Assembly: GCA_016584495.1 (NCBI GenBank)
Contig: WAID01000013.1
Coordinates: 1,054,001-1,118,000, forward strand
Reading direction: 5' to 3'
Source: Celoporthe dispersa
Lineage: Eukaryota > Ascomycota > Sordariomycetes > Diaporthales > Cryphonectriaceae
DNA: 64,000 bases
Shown here: piece by piece, positions 47,693 through 58,349 of the stretch
Layout: each line of letters begins with the position of its first letter
How positions within the stretch are numbered: the first letter of the stretch is position 1
Program-made: the position numbers and the translations under genes
Notes under the pieces: model-generated
Seen by the model: only the letters and a program-made list of their open reading frames with translations
What the model was told of the DNA's origin: nothing
Databases searched by the model: none

Positions 47693-47974
47693 ATGCTGCC
47701 CGACGGCCGCCAGCTCGCGTCGGCGTCGGCGTCGGAGGACGGTACCGTCAAGCTCTGGGATATGGTAGGCCGCTATCTGGCGATAATTCAAATGGGCAGA
47801 ACTCTCGGCCATATCTCCTTCGATGCGACACGTACTTGCCTCATCACGGATACGGGGCCGATTGACCTTACGTCGTCGTCTCGACCGATCCAAAATCCCT
47901 TTACTCATACGCCCCAAGACCAACGTTGTACTCGTATACACAGCGGATATGGAACTAGCCACGATAGCATATGA
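47693..47974 (+). pseudogene. Relic of the WD40 C-terminus of a NACHT-WD40 (het-d/het-e type) NLR
   Basis: The frame opens with the end of a WD40 repeat: LPDGRQLASASASEDGTVKLWD. It passes into the family-specific C-terminal cap, QMGRTLGHISFDATRTCLIT followed by DTGPIDL, which normally closes fungal NWD proteins. Nothing upstream encodes the other repeats or the NACHT domain, and the frame runs on into unrelated sequence before its stop at 47974. An extra Ala-Ser insertion disrupts the repeat spacing. I read this as the last fragment left by deletion or recombination of an NLR gene. It is too short and incomplete to be a working protein. Confidence 0.72.
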
Positions 47975-48124
47975 GTTACGTATAAAAGACGAAATTTATT
48001 ATGATTGTGTTATGACCCATCCAACATGCAGGTCAGGAAAGGCAATACGCTAAGGCTACCCGGAACGGAACCCCAGGGGCCGAGAGTCCAACACTCTAGT
48101 ACGGAGGAACGAAGCAGGGGGCCA

Positions 48125-48143
48125 GGAGGGCTAGCGCCCACGG
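48125..48143. repeat. 19-bp border repeat, right copy
   Basis: An identical 19-mer to 32626-32644, in direct orientation. Here TACGGAGG and the GCTAGCGCCC core are separated by about 22 extra bases, as if a small insertion had partly duplicated the GGAGG element. Confidence 0.85.
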
Positions 48144-48144
48144 T

Positions 48145-48172
48145 CAGTGTTCAGCCGCTGCTGTGAACACTG
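48145..48172. repeat. 9-bp perfect inverted repeat
   Basis: CAGTGTTCA and TGAACACTG flank a 10-nt spacer directly after the right border repeat. It resembles the terminal inverted repeats or internal hairpins of small DNA elements. Confidence 0.7.
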
Positions 48173-48381
48173 TGACTCGGAGCAGCGCCTGACTCATCAC
48201 TTTTGTCTTTGACACCACTCAGAACAGAGCCATGTCGGGCAGATACTCGAAACCATGACCTGCAGCAGAGAGAGCAAAAGTCGGATACAGTTGGCGGACA
48301 CTTCAAGGCCCTCGAAACTCGACCCTCTCAGCTATTTCCTGAGACCTCTCCGCCCAAGTCGCTAAACGGAACGAGGACAGC

Positions 48382-50093
48382 ATGGGAGAATCATCGCAAG
48401 GAGGCGACGGCGCTGAGGCGCTCACCCAAAGACTCATTGTGAGTTGACACCGCTTCGTCCCCCTGCCCTGCAGACAGCCTGGGCACTGCTGTACCGTCAA
48501 CCTCTTCTCCAGCACAACCCTATCTATCTCCACCCCCACGCTACAGAGCCGTGTCCTCTCACCATCCCTCCTATCGTTTGACCCAGGGGGAATTCAGCAA
48601 TGCTGACGCATGAGCCAGGATGAGTTCCGGTCCTCACTTGATGACACGTTGATCATAGCCATCATTGGTGACTATGACATGACAACCCACTTCGACGAAG
48701 CCCGAGGCGTTCTCAGCGACCTGGCCCAGAACGCAACGGCAGAGGAGAACCTAGGCTCTCAACGCCAGCGGAGTCAGCAGTGATGACCAGGAGTTGGGTC
48801 GCCATGGCAATGACCTAACCGGCCTGGCGTGGCCCAGCGATAGTACCACCACCACCAACTCGGCCTCCGGCTCCAACAGGTCCCCGGCGGACATCTCGCT
48901 CCAGACAGAATGCAGCGATACCCTGTCTGAGAGGTTCGCTGCGCTCGAGCTGCCCAAGGACGTCAACGTGTCCGCCCTGGACGAGGACGGCAAGGTGGCC
49001 GAGCTGAAGACCATGTTTGCAGATCTGAGCGAAATGGATCTCAGGTTTACCTTGAAGAAGTTCAAGGGGGACTTCACCAAGGCCTGCGAGGAGCTGTTGA
49101 GTATCCAGTACCTGGAGGAGCAAGGCCTTCGCCCGAAAGGCATCGAGGGTGCCTTTCGTCTGGATGGCCTTGTGGCCTACAAAGGCAAGTCCCTGTAGTC
49201 CACTTTCTGCTAAGGCTTATATTGTCGACTCAGGTAATACACTGTGTCACATGTATTTGTTCTTTGCCTTGACCAGCCCAACGCCCGGTCTCATTCGCAC
49301 CGCCCATCCAGCGACGGTGTCCTCCCAGGTTTAAAACAATATGCTAATTAGTGTCGCAGGTCGTTCCGATCCGCCAAAGGACAGAGGCAAGAACCGCTTA
49401 AATGTCAACTACAGTCTCACACCCATCAACCTTTCCGAGGAAGATGTGGCGGTTGGAACGTCGACTACGTCCGCCTACAGATCACCGCAACTTCGCGGGG
49501 CGTCCCTCCCACGTGCCTCTGCTGTTTCGAGCCCTGCATCAAAGGCCACATATTCTGCACCCGACTCTCCCACCCTGTCGCCCACTGACTGGCAGACCGT
49601 GCAACCTAAACAAAAGACCTACAGCGAACGGGCTGTAGAGGCCGCCGCCGCGCACGACACAGCCGCGCAGACTTTCCAGGCTGCTCAGCAGGCCTATCGC
49701 CGCGGCGCCTCGGATAAGAACTTCCGTCCTGTCGCCGGTGTCCTGGCCGAGCGTGCCAGGGAGAAGCTTCGGGCTGCTAAGGCCGCAGATTCACAGAAAT
49801 ATCTTGCGCTGGTCGACGAGAACTCCTCGACTAGCCACATCGACCTCCACGGCGTGCCCGTCGCCGAAGGCGTGCGCATAGCGCTTGAGAGGACCCAGCT
49901 ATGGTGGAGCAGCCTGGGCGAGAACCGGGAAAAAGTGGCCCGAGAGGAGGGCTTTACCGTTGTCACGGGCTTGGGCAAACACAGCGCAGGTGGCGTCTCG
50001 CGGTTGCGGCAAGAAGTCGGTGCCGCTCTCAAGCGAGAGGGCTGGCGTGTCAGGCTTGAGACTGGCCAATTTGTGGTGACCGGAAAGACGTGA
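48382..50093 (+). CDS. CUE-like / DUF1771 / Smr-domain protein (one 1-nt frame break)
   Basis: Three exons: 48382-48438, 48619-49184 and 49360-50093. The second intron begins GCAAGT (a GC-AG intron, 49185-49359) and has a TGCTAATT branch site. The middle has a CUE-like ubiquitin-binding helix set (VAELKTMFADLSEMDLRFTL, then CEELLSIQYLEE). DUF1771 follows (AAQTFQAAQQAYRRGASDKN ... RAREKLRAAKAADS). The C-terminal Smr domain has IDLHGVPVAEGV and VVTGLGKHSAGGVSRLRQEV, ending VTGKT. The layout resembles the yeast Cue2/YPL199C group; Cue2 cuts mRNA at collided ribosomes in no-go decay. The Asp-x-His of the DLHG motif is present. The frame slips at a GG pair (48754-48755); removing one G gives 451 residues. 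This break is not at a long run, so it is the least certain of the set. Confidence 0.83.
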
Positions 50094-51468
50094 GAATTAC
50101 GTTGGACGCAAATGAATGAATACCCAAGGACAACCACGGTGGACAATATTTACGGCGGAGAGATCGCCTTCTATCAGCCGTCTAGTGGCCGATCCGCTGC
50201 GAGTGAACGGCCCGAACGATGCACGACGACCAAGCCGACGGAGATTCTGCTATTCTCTCCAGCTCCCGCATCTAGGCGTTGGGCTTGAACGCTGTGGAGG
50301 ACCAAAGTAATCGAAAGGGACGACCCACAGCTGGTGTTTCCCGGGATTGGACGAGATCAACTTACGGACGCAAATGACGATGTGCGCGCGAGGGCTATAG
50401 ACGGATCTGGACACGAATTTTGTCTTTACGAACAGTGGACATCTTTTGGGGTGTACTGTATTTTATTTCAAGGGAAGAAACGGGTTGATGAAGCATGGAG
50501 TCATGGAGTCATGTAGAGTTGAAAAGATCATACTGGACTTCATAGTCATGATTAACCAGCTTTCAGGCGCAGGGCTACTACATATCACTGCTACTACATT
50601 TCCTGTGCAGACAAAGCCAGAAAGATTCGATTCACTCTGCACCAAACGTATTTCCCAATCTGTGACGCACTCATATGAGCCCTAGAGATCGTGAAGGTCA
50701 AGATCGTGGTGTTTGTGTTCCTTTCGAGCCTCCTCTCATCACTCATGGCGGACTAAATTCACTTGACAGTACTAAGGCCCCCTCTTTAGAGCCTCCCCAA
50801 GCTCATTTCCGTGAGAGAATTAAGAGAAATGGAGGGACCACATTGGACCTTACTTGCTGCTCATTCATACAATAAGGATAGTCTTCGTAAGTTGATGGAA
50901 TTTCAGGGTGGTATTTCAGAATACGGGATACCTGCAGCGATAGATACTATGTACATAGGGACAAGTATCCAGCCACCCACCACCCATGCAGACAAGGGGC
51001 AGCGGGTGCGCGAAACGTGAGGCGAGGCCGGAGATAGCAAACGACTCTGACAGACACCAGATTTAGGTGCTCAGGCATGTATCCCATTAGCGTGACGGCC
51101 ATGCATGAATGACGCAAGGTACCCCGTCAACCGTCCTCCGTGTCACCAGTCACAAGGGAAGGACGAAGCTCTCCTTGCATGCGCCCTCTCATCTGCTGCG
51201 GCCGGATGATCACGCTCACAGATCATTTCTGACCTTTGTCAGACCTCTCAACAGTCGCGAGACGTTCTCTTACGTCGTTTTTGATTCCCTCTCTCCGAGT
51301 CCTTTCCCTCTCGACCCGCGACGGCGACGGCCGTTATCACCTGTCTGCCTTGAATTGTAGCGCTTGCGACATCACGACATTGCGCTTCCACCATCATCAC
51401 CTAGGTCCCTGGCATCATTCGGCCCACATCATACCTAGAGCCGCAGGGCGGCATCACACTTGGTCGAG
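50094..51468. other. Intergenic region, AT-richer, nothing recognised
   Basis: The 50400-50980 part is AT-richer than the flanking genes, with short frames lacking family features. Old mobile-element DNA is possible. The right part, pyrimidine-rich from about 51200, is the leader and promoter of the NPC1 gene. Confidence 0.45.
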
Positions 51469-54400
51469 ATGACCAGACTATCTGCCTTGGCAGCAGTCGG
51501 TGCCCTATTGCTTGCCGGTGTCTCCCGGGCAGCAGACGAGCGGTTCACGCCAATACACGAGGCAGGGCGCTGCGCGATCCGAGACCACTGCGGCTCCAAG
51601 AGCTTTTTCGGCAAGCAGCTACCATGTGTCGACAACGGGAAGGCTGAGGATCCAGACGAGGCGCTGAGGAAACAGCTGGTGGACCTGTGCGGCTCCAAGT
51701 GGAATGATGGGCCGGTGTGCTGTACAAAAGATCAGGTATGGTTGTCTGCCTCGCGCTCCCCTCCCTCGGCATTGTCGGCAGGACGAAGAGGCTCGGCGGT
51801 TGGCTAACACAGCATCGCCATCACCCACAGGTCGACTCCCTCAAAGACGAGCTCTCGACTGCGAACACCATAATATCATCATGTCCCGCGTGCAAGGAAA
51901 ACTTCTACAACTTGTTCTGCACCTTCACGTGCTCGCCCGACCAGTCGCTCTTCCTCAACGTTACCAAGACGATGACCAAGAACAACAAGATCCTCACCAC
52001 GGAATTGGATCAGCTGATATCGGAAGACTATGGCACTGGGTTCTATGACAGCTGCAAGAATGTCAAGTTTGGCCCGAGCAACAGTGAAGCCATGAAACTC
52101 ATCGGCGGTGGCGCAAAGAACTACACCCAGTTCCTCAAGTACCTGGGCGACGAGAAGCTGGTCGGCTCGCCCTTCCAGATCAACTTCCCAACCAAGTACG
52201 AGGAAGGAAACATGGGCTCTCTACCAATGACTCCGAAGAAGTGTAACGATGAAGACCCGAATTACCGGTGCGCGTGCGTCGATTGCCCAGACGTGTGCCC
52301 CGAGCTGCCTGAGGTCAAGGAGAGGGGATCTTGCAAAGTCGGCGTGCTCCCATGCTTGTCTTTTGCCTCCATCTTCGTCTACAGCGTCTTGTTGTTGACC
52401 TTGATCGCCGCGGTTTTCGGTCACGTCTGGTACAGGAAGCGCGCTGCACGTCTCCAGGAAGAGAGAACCCTCCTCCAGGGTGGCATTGATGCGAGCGACG
52501 ACGAGGATGATGAGGGCCGGCTGGTGACGAACGGGGCCATGCTGGACCGACCGACTCGTCCTTACCGCCTCAACACGTGGTGTGATAAAGCCTTTTTCAA
52601 ACTAGGCCACCTGGCAGCGCGGTTCCCCGCCATCACGATATGCAGCACCCTTACCCTCATCATCGTGCTCAGTGCTGGTTGGGTCCGGTTCGAACTCGAG
52701 AAGGACCCTGCCCGGCTCTGGGTCTCCCCAAGCTCTGCTGCGGCGCAGGAAAAGGAGTTCTTTGATTCTCACTTCGGCCCATTCTATCGGGCGGAAAAGA
52801 TCTTCCTGGTCAACGATACGTTGCCCTCCGGCCCGGGTCCAGTCCTGAGCTATGACACCCTACAGTGGTGGCTGGATGTCGAAAAGAGCATTACACAGCT
52901 GGAGAGCCCGACGTACAGGATGAGGCTGGATGATGTTTGTCTGAAGCCCACCGGCTCGGCATGTGTTGTCCAGTCGGTAGCGGCGTACTTCGAAAACGAG
53001 CCGGCCCTTGTGGGCAAGAAGGACTGGCAAGACAAACTGCGAGCCTGTGCCCGGGCACCCGCAGAGTGCCGCCCAGCATACGGACAGCCGCTTGATCCAG
53101 AAATGATCCTCGGCGGCTACTCTAGTATTAGCGACATCGCTGATGCGACAGCGATGACCGTCACTTGGGTTGTCAATAACTTTCCCGAGGGCTCGCCAGA
53201 GGTCGCGCGGGCCATGGACTGGGAGCAGGTTCTGAAGAGCCGCCTCCTCGACGTGCAGAAGGAGGCCAGGGATAGAGGCCTGAGGCTGTCATTCTCGACC
53301 GAGATCAGCCTGGAAGAGGAGCTCAACAAGTCGACCAACACGGACGCCAAGATCATCGTCATCAGCTACGTGATCATGTTCTTGTACGCCTCTATTGCGC
53401 TTGGCTCCACGACACTTTCCCTCCGAGATATGATCCGTAACCCTGCCGTCTCGATCGTTGAGTCCAAGTTCTCGCTTGGTGTTGCGGGCATTGTTATTGT
53501 TCTCATGTCCATCAGCGCCTCGATTGGTCTCTTCTCCTGGGCGAACCTGAGGGCTACGCTTATCATCGTCGACGTCATCCCCTTCATTGTGCTCGCCGTT
53601 GGTGTGGACAACATCTTCCTCATCGTGCACGAATTCGAGCGAGTCAACATCCGGAACCCTGATGACGACGTCGAACTGCGAGTCGCGAAGGCTCTCGGTC
53701 GCATGGGCCCGTCCATCCTGCTGTCTGCGATTACGGAGACGGTGTCGTTCGCGCTGGGGGCTTTTGTCGGCATGCCTGCGGTTCGAAACTTCGCCATCTA
53801 CGCAGCCGGTGCTGTGTTCATCAACGCCGTCCTCCAGGTCACGCTTTTCATCTCTCTCTTATCATTCAACCAGAAGCGGGTCGAGGACTCGAGGATGGAC
53901 TGCATGCCCTGCATCCAGATCAAGGCGGCTCGGGTTCACCTCAACGGTAGCAATGGGACCCTGGGTGCCCGGCTGTACGAGGTCCCTGAAGAGGGCTTCC
54001 TCCAGCGATTTATCATTAAACATTACGCGCCAACCTTGCTTGGCAAGAAGGTCAAGGTCGCCGTGGTCGCCGTTTTCCTGGGGCTCTTCGCTGCTGGCGT
54101 GGCGCTGATCCCCGAAGTCAAGCTGGGACTGGACCAGCGAGTTGCTATCCCGGACGACTCGTACCTCATCCCCTACTTCAACGACCTCTACGACTACTTC
54201 GACTCTGGCCCACCAGTCTACTTTTGTCACAAAGGACGTAAACGCCACCCAGAGGGAGAGTCAGCAAAAGATCTGCGCCAGGTTCACCACCTGCGAGTCG
54301 TTGTCATTGACGAACATCCTCGAGCAAGAGCGCAAGCGGACCGAGGTGTCCTACATCTCGTCACCGGCCGCCAGCTGGATCGACGACTTCTTCCTCTGGC

Positions 54401-55401
54401 TGAACCCTCAGTTCGAGGAATGCTGTGTCGAGAAAGGATCTGCCTGCTTCGAGGGCAGGGACCCGGCTTGGAATATCACCATGTCGGGCATGCCGGAAGG
54501 AGACGAGTTTGTGCATTATCTCCAGAAGTTCCTGTCTGCTCCGACAACCGACGACTGCCCACTGGGTGGTCAGGCGTCGTACGGATCGGCTGTCGTGGTT
54601 GATGAGGTGGAAAGGAACATCCCGGCGAGTCACTTCCGCACGATGCACTCTCCTCTGCGCAGCCAGGACGATTTCATCAACGCCTATACCTCTGCGCGCC
54701 GCATCGCCGCCGACGTCAGCGCCAAGACCGGTGCCGAGATCTTCCCGTACAGTGTCTTCTACATCTTCTTCGACCAGTACGTCTCGATTGTGGGCCTGAC
54801 GGCAGGCCTTCTCTGCGCGGCCATCGCCATCATCTTTTTCATCTCGTCTCTCCTCCTCGGGTCCGTCCTCACCGGCGCTGCGGTTGCCATCACCGTCGTC
54901 ATGGCGATCGTGGACATCATCGGAGCCATGGCTGTATTTGACGTCAGTCTCAACGCCGTGTCGCTGGTCAACCTGATCATCTGCGTGGGCATTGCGGTGG
55001 AGTTCTGCGCACACATTGCCCGAGCGTTCATGTTCCCGTCTCGCACGTTTATGGAGCGCGCCAAGAACCGCTTCCGAGGGCGCGACGCCCGCGCGTGGAC
55101 CGCTCTCGTCAATGTGGGCGGCTCCGTCTTCTCCGGGATCACGGTGACCAAGCTGCTGGGGGTCTTCGTCCTGGCCTTCACCCGCAGCAAGATCTTTGAG
55201 ATCTACTACTTCCGCATCTGGGTTGCGCTTGTCGTGTTCGCGGCGACGCACGCGCTCATCTTCTTGCCGGTGGTGCTCAGCTTCATGGGAGGAGAGGGCT
55301 ATGTTGATCCGGAATCTGAAGGGGACCTGGAGGAGGACCTAGCTAGCCGACGGTACAGAGCTCTCCGCGAGCAGATTGATGATTATTCCGATGAAGACTA
55401 G
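51469..55401 (+). CDS. NCR1: NPC1/Ncr1-like intracellular sterol transporter (one 1-nt frame break)
   Basis: Exon 1 is 51469-51735, the intron 51736-51830, and exon 2 51831-55401. The signal peptide (MTRLSALAAVGALLLAGVSR) leads into the Cys-rich NPC1 N-terminal sterol-binding domain (GRCAIRDHCGS, KQLPCVDN, SSCPACKENFYNLFCTFTCS). There are multiple membrane helices, and the sterol-sensing domain lies around 53360-53870 (VIPFIVLAVGVDNIFLIVHE, GPSILLSAITETVSFALGA). A second RND-type permease half has LVNLIICVGIAVEFCAHIAR. The protein sits in the vacuolar/lysosomal membrane and moves sterol from the lumen. The frame slips at the T4 run 54222-54225 within YFVTKDVN. Removing one T gives 1278 residues. 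The end DDYSDED is acidic. The same frame remains open for 102 codons beyond the TAG. Confidence 0.93.
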
Positions 55402-55710
55402 GAAAGTATTCATGAGGATGACGATGGCGGCGTCAGCATCGAGGGCGATAGCAGACGAGGCGGGCCAACCGCGATAAAAGCTGAACGGGATGATGAGGCT
55501 GATCCCGCCGCGGGCAAAGGTCGGAGACGCCGGCCGGGAGGAAGTCGATTGGCTGATGTAGGTGCGTACCTACACACGAATACCCTTGCCTCCCTTGCTG
55601 CTGCTGGAAGGCCCAAGAGGGTTGGATCGTACGTCACTACTGAGGAGATCGAGGACGTGCTCGGGATGCCCGAGCCAAGTCTAGTCACCAAGGTCGACGC
55701 ATGGCAGTAA
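55402..55710 (+). other. In-frame open extension after the NPC1 stop codon
   Basis: After TAG at 55399-55401 the NPC1 frame continues without a stop for 102 codons to TAA at 55708-55710. It begins ESIHEDDDGGVSIEGDS (acidic like the NPC1 tail) and ends TTEEIEDVLGMPEPSLVTKV plus DAWQ. It has no methionine-led start of its own. It could be 3'-UTR, a read-through tail, or an annotation effect of a base error in the TAG. Confidence 0.4.
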
Positions 55711-56652
55711 GACAAAGCATCTTATCTGTCAGTGGGCCATCCATCACATGCAAGGGCAAGTAGCGGATGAGTGTCGACATCGAGATGACAGTCGACTCTA
55801 TAAAACAGCAAGATGATGCGATTATGGCAATGGACTCTGCAAATTTATGCCATACAGAGCGTGTATTTTTCTGGGGGGTGGGGGTGGGTCACACAGGATC
55901 AGGAATAGAAACCAAGCGAGAATTCTTTTGGGAAGCTGGCATCTTGTGTACGCTCTGTCTCTGGCCGGCATGCCTCATCAGCCCATGTCTTGTGAATCTC
56001 CAGCATACTCCCGCAGTAGGCGGGGCTAACGACCGCGTATTGTGTGTGTTTTCCCGTTCCAATATTTTCTTTTTATGGAGAGGAAGGTCGGCCCGCTCCT
56101 TTCATTGCCGTGTCTGTAACCTTGAGACCGTACGGGATTCCCGAGAATAAGCCCCTCACATTCCGTGCTTCCGGAAAGGAAGAGGGGTCGAAAGCTTATG
56201 TTCAGTGACTGGTTAGATCGTCACCAGCAGTGACCACTGCATTAATACTGACTCTTGGTGGTTGCAACACAGTTGCTGCAGGAGTCTCGGGATGTGGGGG
56301 ACAAATTGTACTTCTGCACCCGGGAATTGTCTTGGGGACGTCACTCCGCGGCCGGCTCCGTAGCTCTCTTCAACGACACCTACGAATATTAAAACAGGGC
56401 TTCTTCTCGAGACTACAATCTGTCTTCTCCGCAATAGAAGGAAGAGAGGATTCGGTCTCGAGAGCACAGATGAAAGCGGAGCGACCTGCCTGACCTCGTT
56501 CTGGACGCAGGAGCAGCTCACACCAAAGCCCCCCGCCCCCCCAAAAGCTTCTTTGTTCTCTCTCAGAAAGACCAACACATCACATCAACAATTCAAAGCC
56601 AACTTTTGTCTCGCTTCAGAGAGAAAGAAAGAAAGAAGAAGAAAAAAAAACA
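55711..56652. other. Intergenic region, nothing recognised
   Basis: The 3' flank of NPC1 and promoter of the FAD-linked oxidase. A purine-rich leader (GAAAGAAAGAAAGAAG) ends directly before the oxidase ATG. Confidence 0.5.
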
Positions 56653-58349
56653 ATGGCCTCCTCCGTCACGCCCACATCCTCCGACCTCCCCATCCAGTGG
56701 CGCGAAACCACCCCCCGCGACGACTTCCTCGACTCCTGCTGGTCCCACACCCACAACCACCGCCGCGCCACCGACACCCGCGTCCCCCGCGCCGTGGTGC
56801 ACGCCACGTCGCCCGCCCACGTCGTCGAGGCCGTCAAGCTCGCGGGGACCCTGGGTTGCCGCATCAGCGTGCGCTCGGGCGGACACTCGTGGGCAGGGTG
56901 GAGCGTGCGCGACGATGCTGTCTTGCTCGACCTGGGCGCCCTGCCCGGCGGGAAACACTCCTCCTCCTCTTCGTCTCCGTCGGCGACGCCTGCTGGGCTG
57001 GACTATGACGCCCGCACCAAGATCGTATCCGCGCCGCCCTCTGCCACGGGCCGCATGGTGAACGGGTTTCTCGTGCAGCACGGGCGGATGTTTGCCGGCG
57101 GCCACTGTCCGGATGTCGGGCTGGGCGGGTTCCTGCTGCAGGGAGGGATGGGTTGGAACTGCAAGAACTGGGGTTGGGCTTGTGAGAGTATTGTTGGGCT
57201 GGACGCGGTTGCGGCGGATGGGAGGGAGGTGTATGCCTCCAAGGGGGAGAATGCGGATCTGTTTTGGGCGGCCAGGGGGGCTGGGCCTGGTGAGTTTTTT
57301 TTTTTTTTTTTTAAGTTGTCCCCCTTTGATGAAGTTTTGAATAGTGGGTGTGAGAGAGGGAGAAGATGAAAGAGAGAGAGAGAGAGAGAGAGACTGATGA
57401 TGAAGGAATCAAGGCTTCCCGGCCATCGTCACGAGATTTTATCTCATGACGAGGCCACTGCCAAAGATGTCCCAGAGTATATACTTTTGGCCAAAATCCG
57501 AGTACGAAAAGGTACTCCAGTGGGTCATCGATGTAGGTCGTCTCCTCCCCCTTTGACCGTCTTTTTTTTCCTTTCTTCTTTTTTTTTTTTAAAAAACTTG
57601 AGCCCAATCTCACCTCTTAACCTCTGGAAACAAAGGTCTCTCCCGACGCGGATCCCGACGTAGAGATCGCCTGCCTGGGCCAGAACATCCCCGAGTACGA
57701 CGATTCCATAGTCTTTGCCAACTTCCTCTCCTTCAAGCCCACCCAGGCCGAGGCCGAAGCCGCCCTCCGCCCGCTCCACGACCACCCAGGCCGCCCGCCC
57801 AACGCCCTCAAGGAGAGCTTCTTCGCCAAGCCCACCTCCCTCCCGGGACAATACGCACCGCAGGAGGCCGCCAACCCACTCCTGCACAGATACTGCTGCG
57901 AGAACGCCTACATACGCAACGAGGCCGACGTCCCCGCCGTGCTGGAGAAGGCCTTCACCACCGTGCCCAACCGCAAGACGTTTGCCCTGTACTTTAGCAT
58001 GAATCCCACCTCGCGCCGGGGGCACTATTCCGCGGGCGTGGATGATGTGGGCAGCATGGCCTTGTCCATGCAGAGCGACCACTACTTTGCGCTGTACTCG
58101 ATCTGGGAGGACGAGAAGGACGACGACAAGTTTGTCAGGTGGACGCATGATGTCATGCGCGAGGTCGAGAGGCATGCCGAGGGGAGCTATCTGGGCGATT
58201 CGGACTTCCAGCTGCGGCGGACCAAGTTCTGGCGGGACGAGAACGCGGTGAGGCTGATGGAGATCCGGAGGAAGTGGGACCCGGAGGCGAGGATCTGTGG
58301 CTATCTGGACGAGGGGGGATCGGAGTGGTGCTGGAGGTCTGCGGAATGA
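56653..58349 (+). CDS. FAD-linked (BBE/VAO-family) oxidase
   Basis: Exons are 56653-57289, 57414-57532 and 57636-58349, with GTGAGT...TCAAG and GTAGGT...AAAG introns; the first contains an AG microsatellite. The product has 489 residues. The FAD-binding PCMH domain reads VHATSPAHVVEAVKLAGTLG, then SVRSGGHSWAGWSVRDD with the His used for covalent flavin attachment in this family, and GGHCPDVGLGGFLLQGGMGW with a Cys at the second attachment position. The C-terminal BBE-like end ends GGSEWCWRSAE. There is no signal peptide, so a cytosolic 6-hydroxynicotine-oxidase-like enzyme is more likely than a secreted oligosaccharide oxidase. It is intact in frame. Its substrate is unknown. The next gene is a P450, so both may belong to a small oxidative pathway, although 2.2 kb separates them. 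Confidence 0.9.
57371..57393. repeat. (AG)11 microsatellite in the oxidase intron
   Basis: An AG tract shortly before the acceptor of intron 1 of the FAD-linked oxidase. Confidence 0.9.

Larger units (their letters stand above)
47975..48381. other. Right border of the island, with repeat
   Basis: A 407-bp region between the WD40 relic and the Smr-domain gene. It contains the right copy of the 19-bp border repeat and a 9-bp inverted repeat. Confidence 0.5.

Noticed and set aside
50675..51020. Short frames suggestive of a retroelement fragment
   Set aside because: No reverse transcriptase, integrase or gag motif could be identified.
54361..55251. 296-codon antisense frame across NPC1
   Set aside because: Asp/His/Arg/Val-rich shadow of the sense coding sequence with no domain.
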